This document shows, one piece after another, positions 63,138 through 64,000 of a stretch of 64,000 nt of DNA. Both the position numbers and the translations under genes were made by a program. Location: assembly GCA_903928495.1 (NCBI GenBank), contig CAIYQZ010000056.1, positions 1 through 64,000 of the forward strand, written 5' to 3'. Source of the DNA: an uncultured bacterium. GTDB lineage: Bacteria; Pseudomonadota; Gammaproteobacteria; Burkholderiales; Burkholderiaceae_C. Under the pieces are notes generated by a model. That model saw only the letters and a list, made by a program, of their open reading frames with translations, was not told the origin of the DNA and searched no databases. Position 1 is the stretch's first letter. Each line of letters begins with the position of its first letter.

Positions 63138-63443
63138 ATGAACATCGCCACCACATTGCCGCCTGCACAGGCACCCAGCCCCATCCGTTCAACAGCGCCA
63201 GCATCTGCACCAGGCGTGCACCTGGTGCACAGCAGCAAGCCCGTTGTGCCCCGTGACCGCCTGTTGCGCCTGGCAGAGGTTGAAAGCCTGGTGGGTGCCA
63301 AGCGCTCCACCATTTACCAGCTCATGAAAGAGGGCAAGTTCCCCAAGCAAATCAGCGTGAGCCGCCGATTCGCTGCCTGGCCTGAGTCTGCTGTATTGCA
63401 GTGGGTGCAAGACCGCATTGCAGGCTCACAGGAGGCCGCATGA
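63138..63443 (+). CDS. AlpA-family transcriptional regulator
   Basis: 101-aa protein with an N-terminal Pro/Ala-rich tail and an AlpA winged HTH: RDRLLRLAEVESLVGAKRSTIYQLMKEGKFPKQISVSRRFAAWPESAVLQWVQDRI. AlpA proteins control excision genes in P4-like elements. ATG 63138 is preferred, with AGGAA upstream; the frame is open to 62964, overlapping the prior gene. Stop overlaps the next gene (ATGA). Confidence 0.9.
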   Translation: MNIATTLPPAQAPSPIRSTAPASAPGVHLVHSSKPVVPRDRLLRLAEVESLVGAKRSTIYQLMKEGKFPKQISVSRRFAAWPESAVLQWVQDRIAGSQEAA

Positions 63444-64000
63444 GCACCGGCCACGTCTCCGAGCTGAACGCATTCAACCTGGCTGTGATGGCCAAGGATG
63501 CAGCAGCGGTCCGCATTCAGGATGCCTTGGACAAGTTCCGAGACGCTGGTTTTGACCGATTCCAGCGCCAGCCCGAGAACCTGGACTGGATGAGTGACCA
63601 GACGGCTTTGTTGTATGCCTGCCTCAATGATGGCCGTGGTGTGCTCGATGCCCTTGATGGCTTGGTGGTGGCTGGCCGTGCGGCTGTTGCTGCCCCGCTT
63701 TGCAGGCCGCAACCTGACGCCATTGCAGCAATGGACATAGCCGTTGATCGCCTGGCCAGCACAGAGGCAGCGGCCCTGGCTGCGTTTGGTGTGCTGGATG
63801 CCACCGTGCGCCAGTTGGTGGCCAGCATGCAAACCGCCGATACACAGGCCCGAATCGCTGGTTTCGTGAGCGACACGCTACAAGCCTTGACCCTTGCAGC
63901 GGAGCAGCTCGAAACGTACCAGGATGCCGCCGATGACGTGGTGGTGACCGCTGGCGCTGCTATCGGAACGATGGAACAGCAGTGTCCCGAAGTTGTTCCA
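63440..64000 (+). CDS. Partial gene, unknown helical protein
   Basis: Runs off the window end: at least 187 codons with no stop. Begins MSTGHVSELNAFNLAVMAKDAAAVR; Ala-rich and helical throughout (RLASTEAAALAAFGVLDATVRQLVASMQTADTQARI). SD GGAGG 7 bp before ATG, ATGA overlap with the AlpA gene. No family recognised from this part. Confidence 0.7.
   Translation, partial: MSTGHVSELNAFNLAVMAKDAAAVRIQDALDKFRDAGFDRFQRQPENLDWMSDQTALLYACLNDGRGVLDALDGLVVAGRAAVAAPLCRPQPDAIAAMDIAVDRLASTEAAALAAFGVLDATVRQLVASMQTADTQARIAGFVSDTLQALTLAAEQLETYQDAADDVVVTAGAAIGTMEQQCPEVVP

Larger units (their letters stand above)
57913..63958. repeat. Dispersed CAGCGCCAGC motif in element 2
   Basis: AGCGCCAGC or its complement occurs 12 times in 6.1 kb: 57913, 58383, 58546, 59532, 62100, 62132, 62300, 62633, 63006, 63194, 63564, 63950; 11 of the 12 are preceded by C. 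They are present between genes and in all three frames within genes, on both strands. By eye I find about ten in the 57.9 kb before. Confidence 0.6.

Noticed and set aside
1-64000. CRISPR arrays, rRNA genes, insertion sequences
   Set aside because: No regular repeat-spacer series, rRNA core sequences or transposase motifs were found.

Overview
The window looks like a chromosome segment of a betaproteobacterium of the order Burkholderiales, most likely Comamonadaceae. The clues are high-GC coding with many ATGA/GTGA overlaps, a full aa3-type cytochrome oxidase and haem A cluster in the order used by that family (ctaC, ctaD, a 37-aa protein, ctaG, DUF2970, ctaE, DUF2909, SURF1, ctaA, ctaB, SCO), a Bug-type solute receptor, dapF-DUF484-xerC, and a class A RNase P RNA. 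Genus assignment is inference.

Layout. 1-1538 is the end of an integrative element: a P4-type tyrosine integrase next to the 3' end of a tRNA-Arg(CCU); the rest of that element lies to the left of the window. 1587-10470 (minus strand) is a tightly packed run: MoxR ATPase, small membrane protein, GNAT acetyltransferase, VWA protein, tamA, tamB. 10.6-27.8 kb holds a cytochrome c4, a PlpD-like patatin autotransporter, acyl-CoA enzymes, a UbiH/UbiM-type hydroxylase, an ATM1-type exporter, a four-PAS GGDEF-EAL protein, a HypT-like LysR regulator, pyrC, a glutamine synthetase homologue and htpX with a clear sigma32-type promoter. 27.9-43.4 kb carries a glycine-zipper protein, an FAD oxidoreductase, rnpB, a pseudouridine synthase homologue with an altered catalytic motif, a Nudix-MBL fusion, a CheY/CheC/diguanylate cyclase operon coupled to dapF-DUF484-xerC, and several housekeeping genes. 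43.5-53.4 kb is the aa3 oxidase cluster. FNR/ANR-type boxes (TTGAT-N4-ATCAA or one mismatch) lie in front of cytochrome c4, DUF2244 and ctaC, placed where a bound regulator would block transcription.

56.5-64.0 kb is the left part of a second integrative element that continues past the window. Its integrase is related to the first. Downstream come a gene-free 830-bp stretch with helically phased GGGAACC iterons and an AT-rich tract, a probable three-hairpin small RNA, a proteasome-superfamily (Ntn-hydrolase) gene, a cluster of small genes of unknown function chained by ATGA overlaps, a 443-aa unknown protein, an AlpA-type regulator and a partial gene. The layout recalls P4-like satellite elements (integrase, iterons, small RNA, AlpA). 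A 10-mer, CAGCGCCAGC, is strongly enriched here in all reading frames. This element is the most likely place for undescribed biology. No CRISPR array, rRNA operon or transposase was seen.
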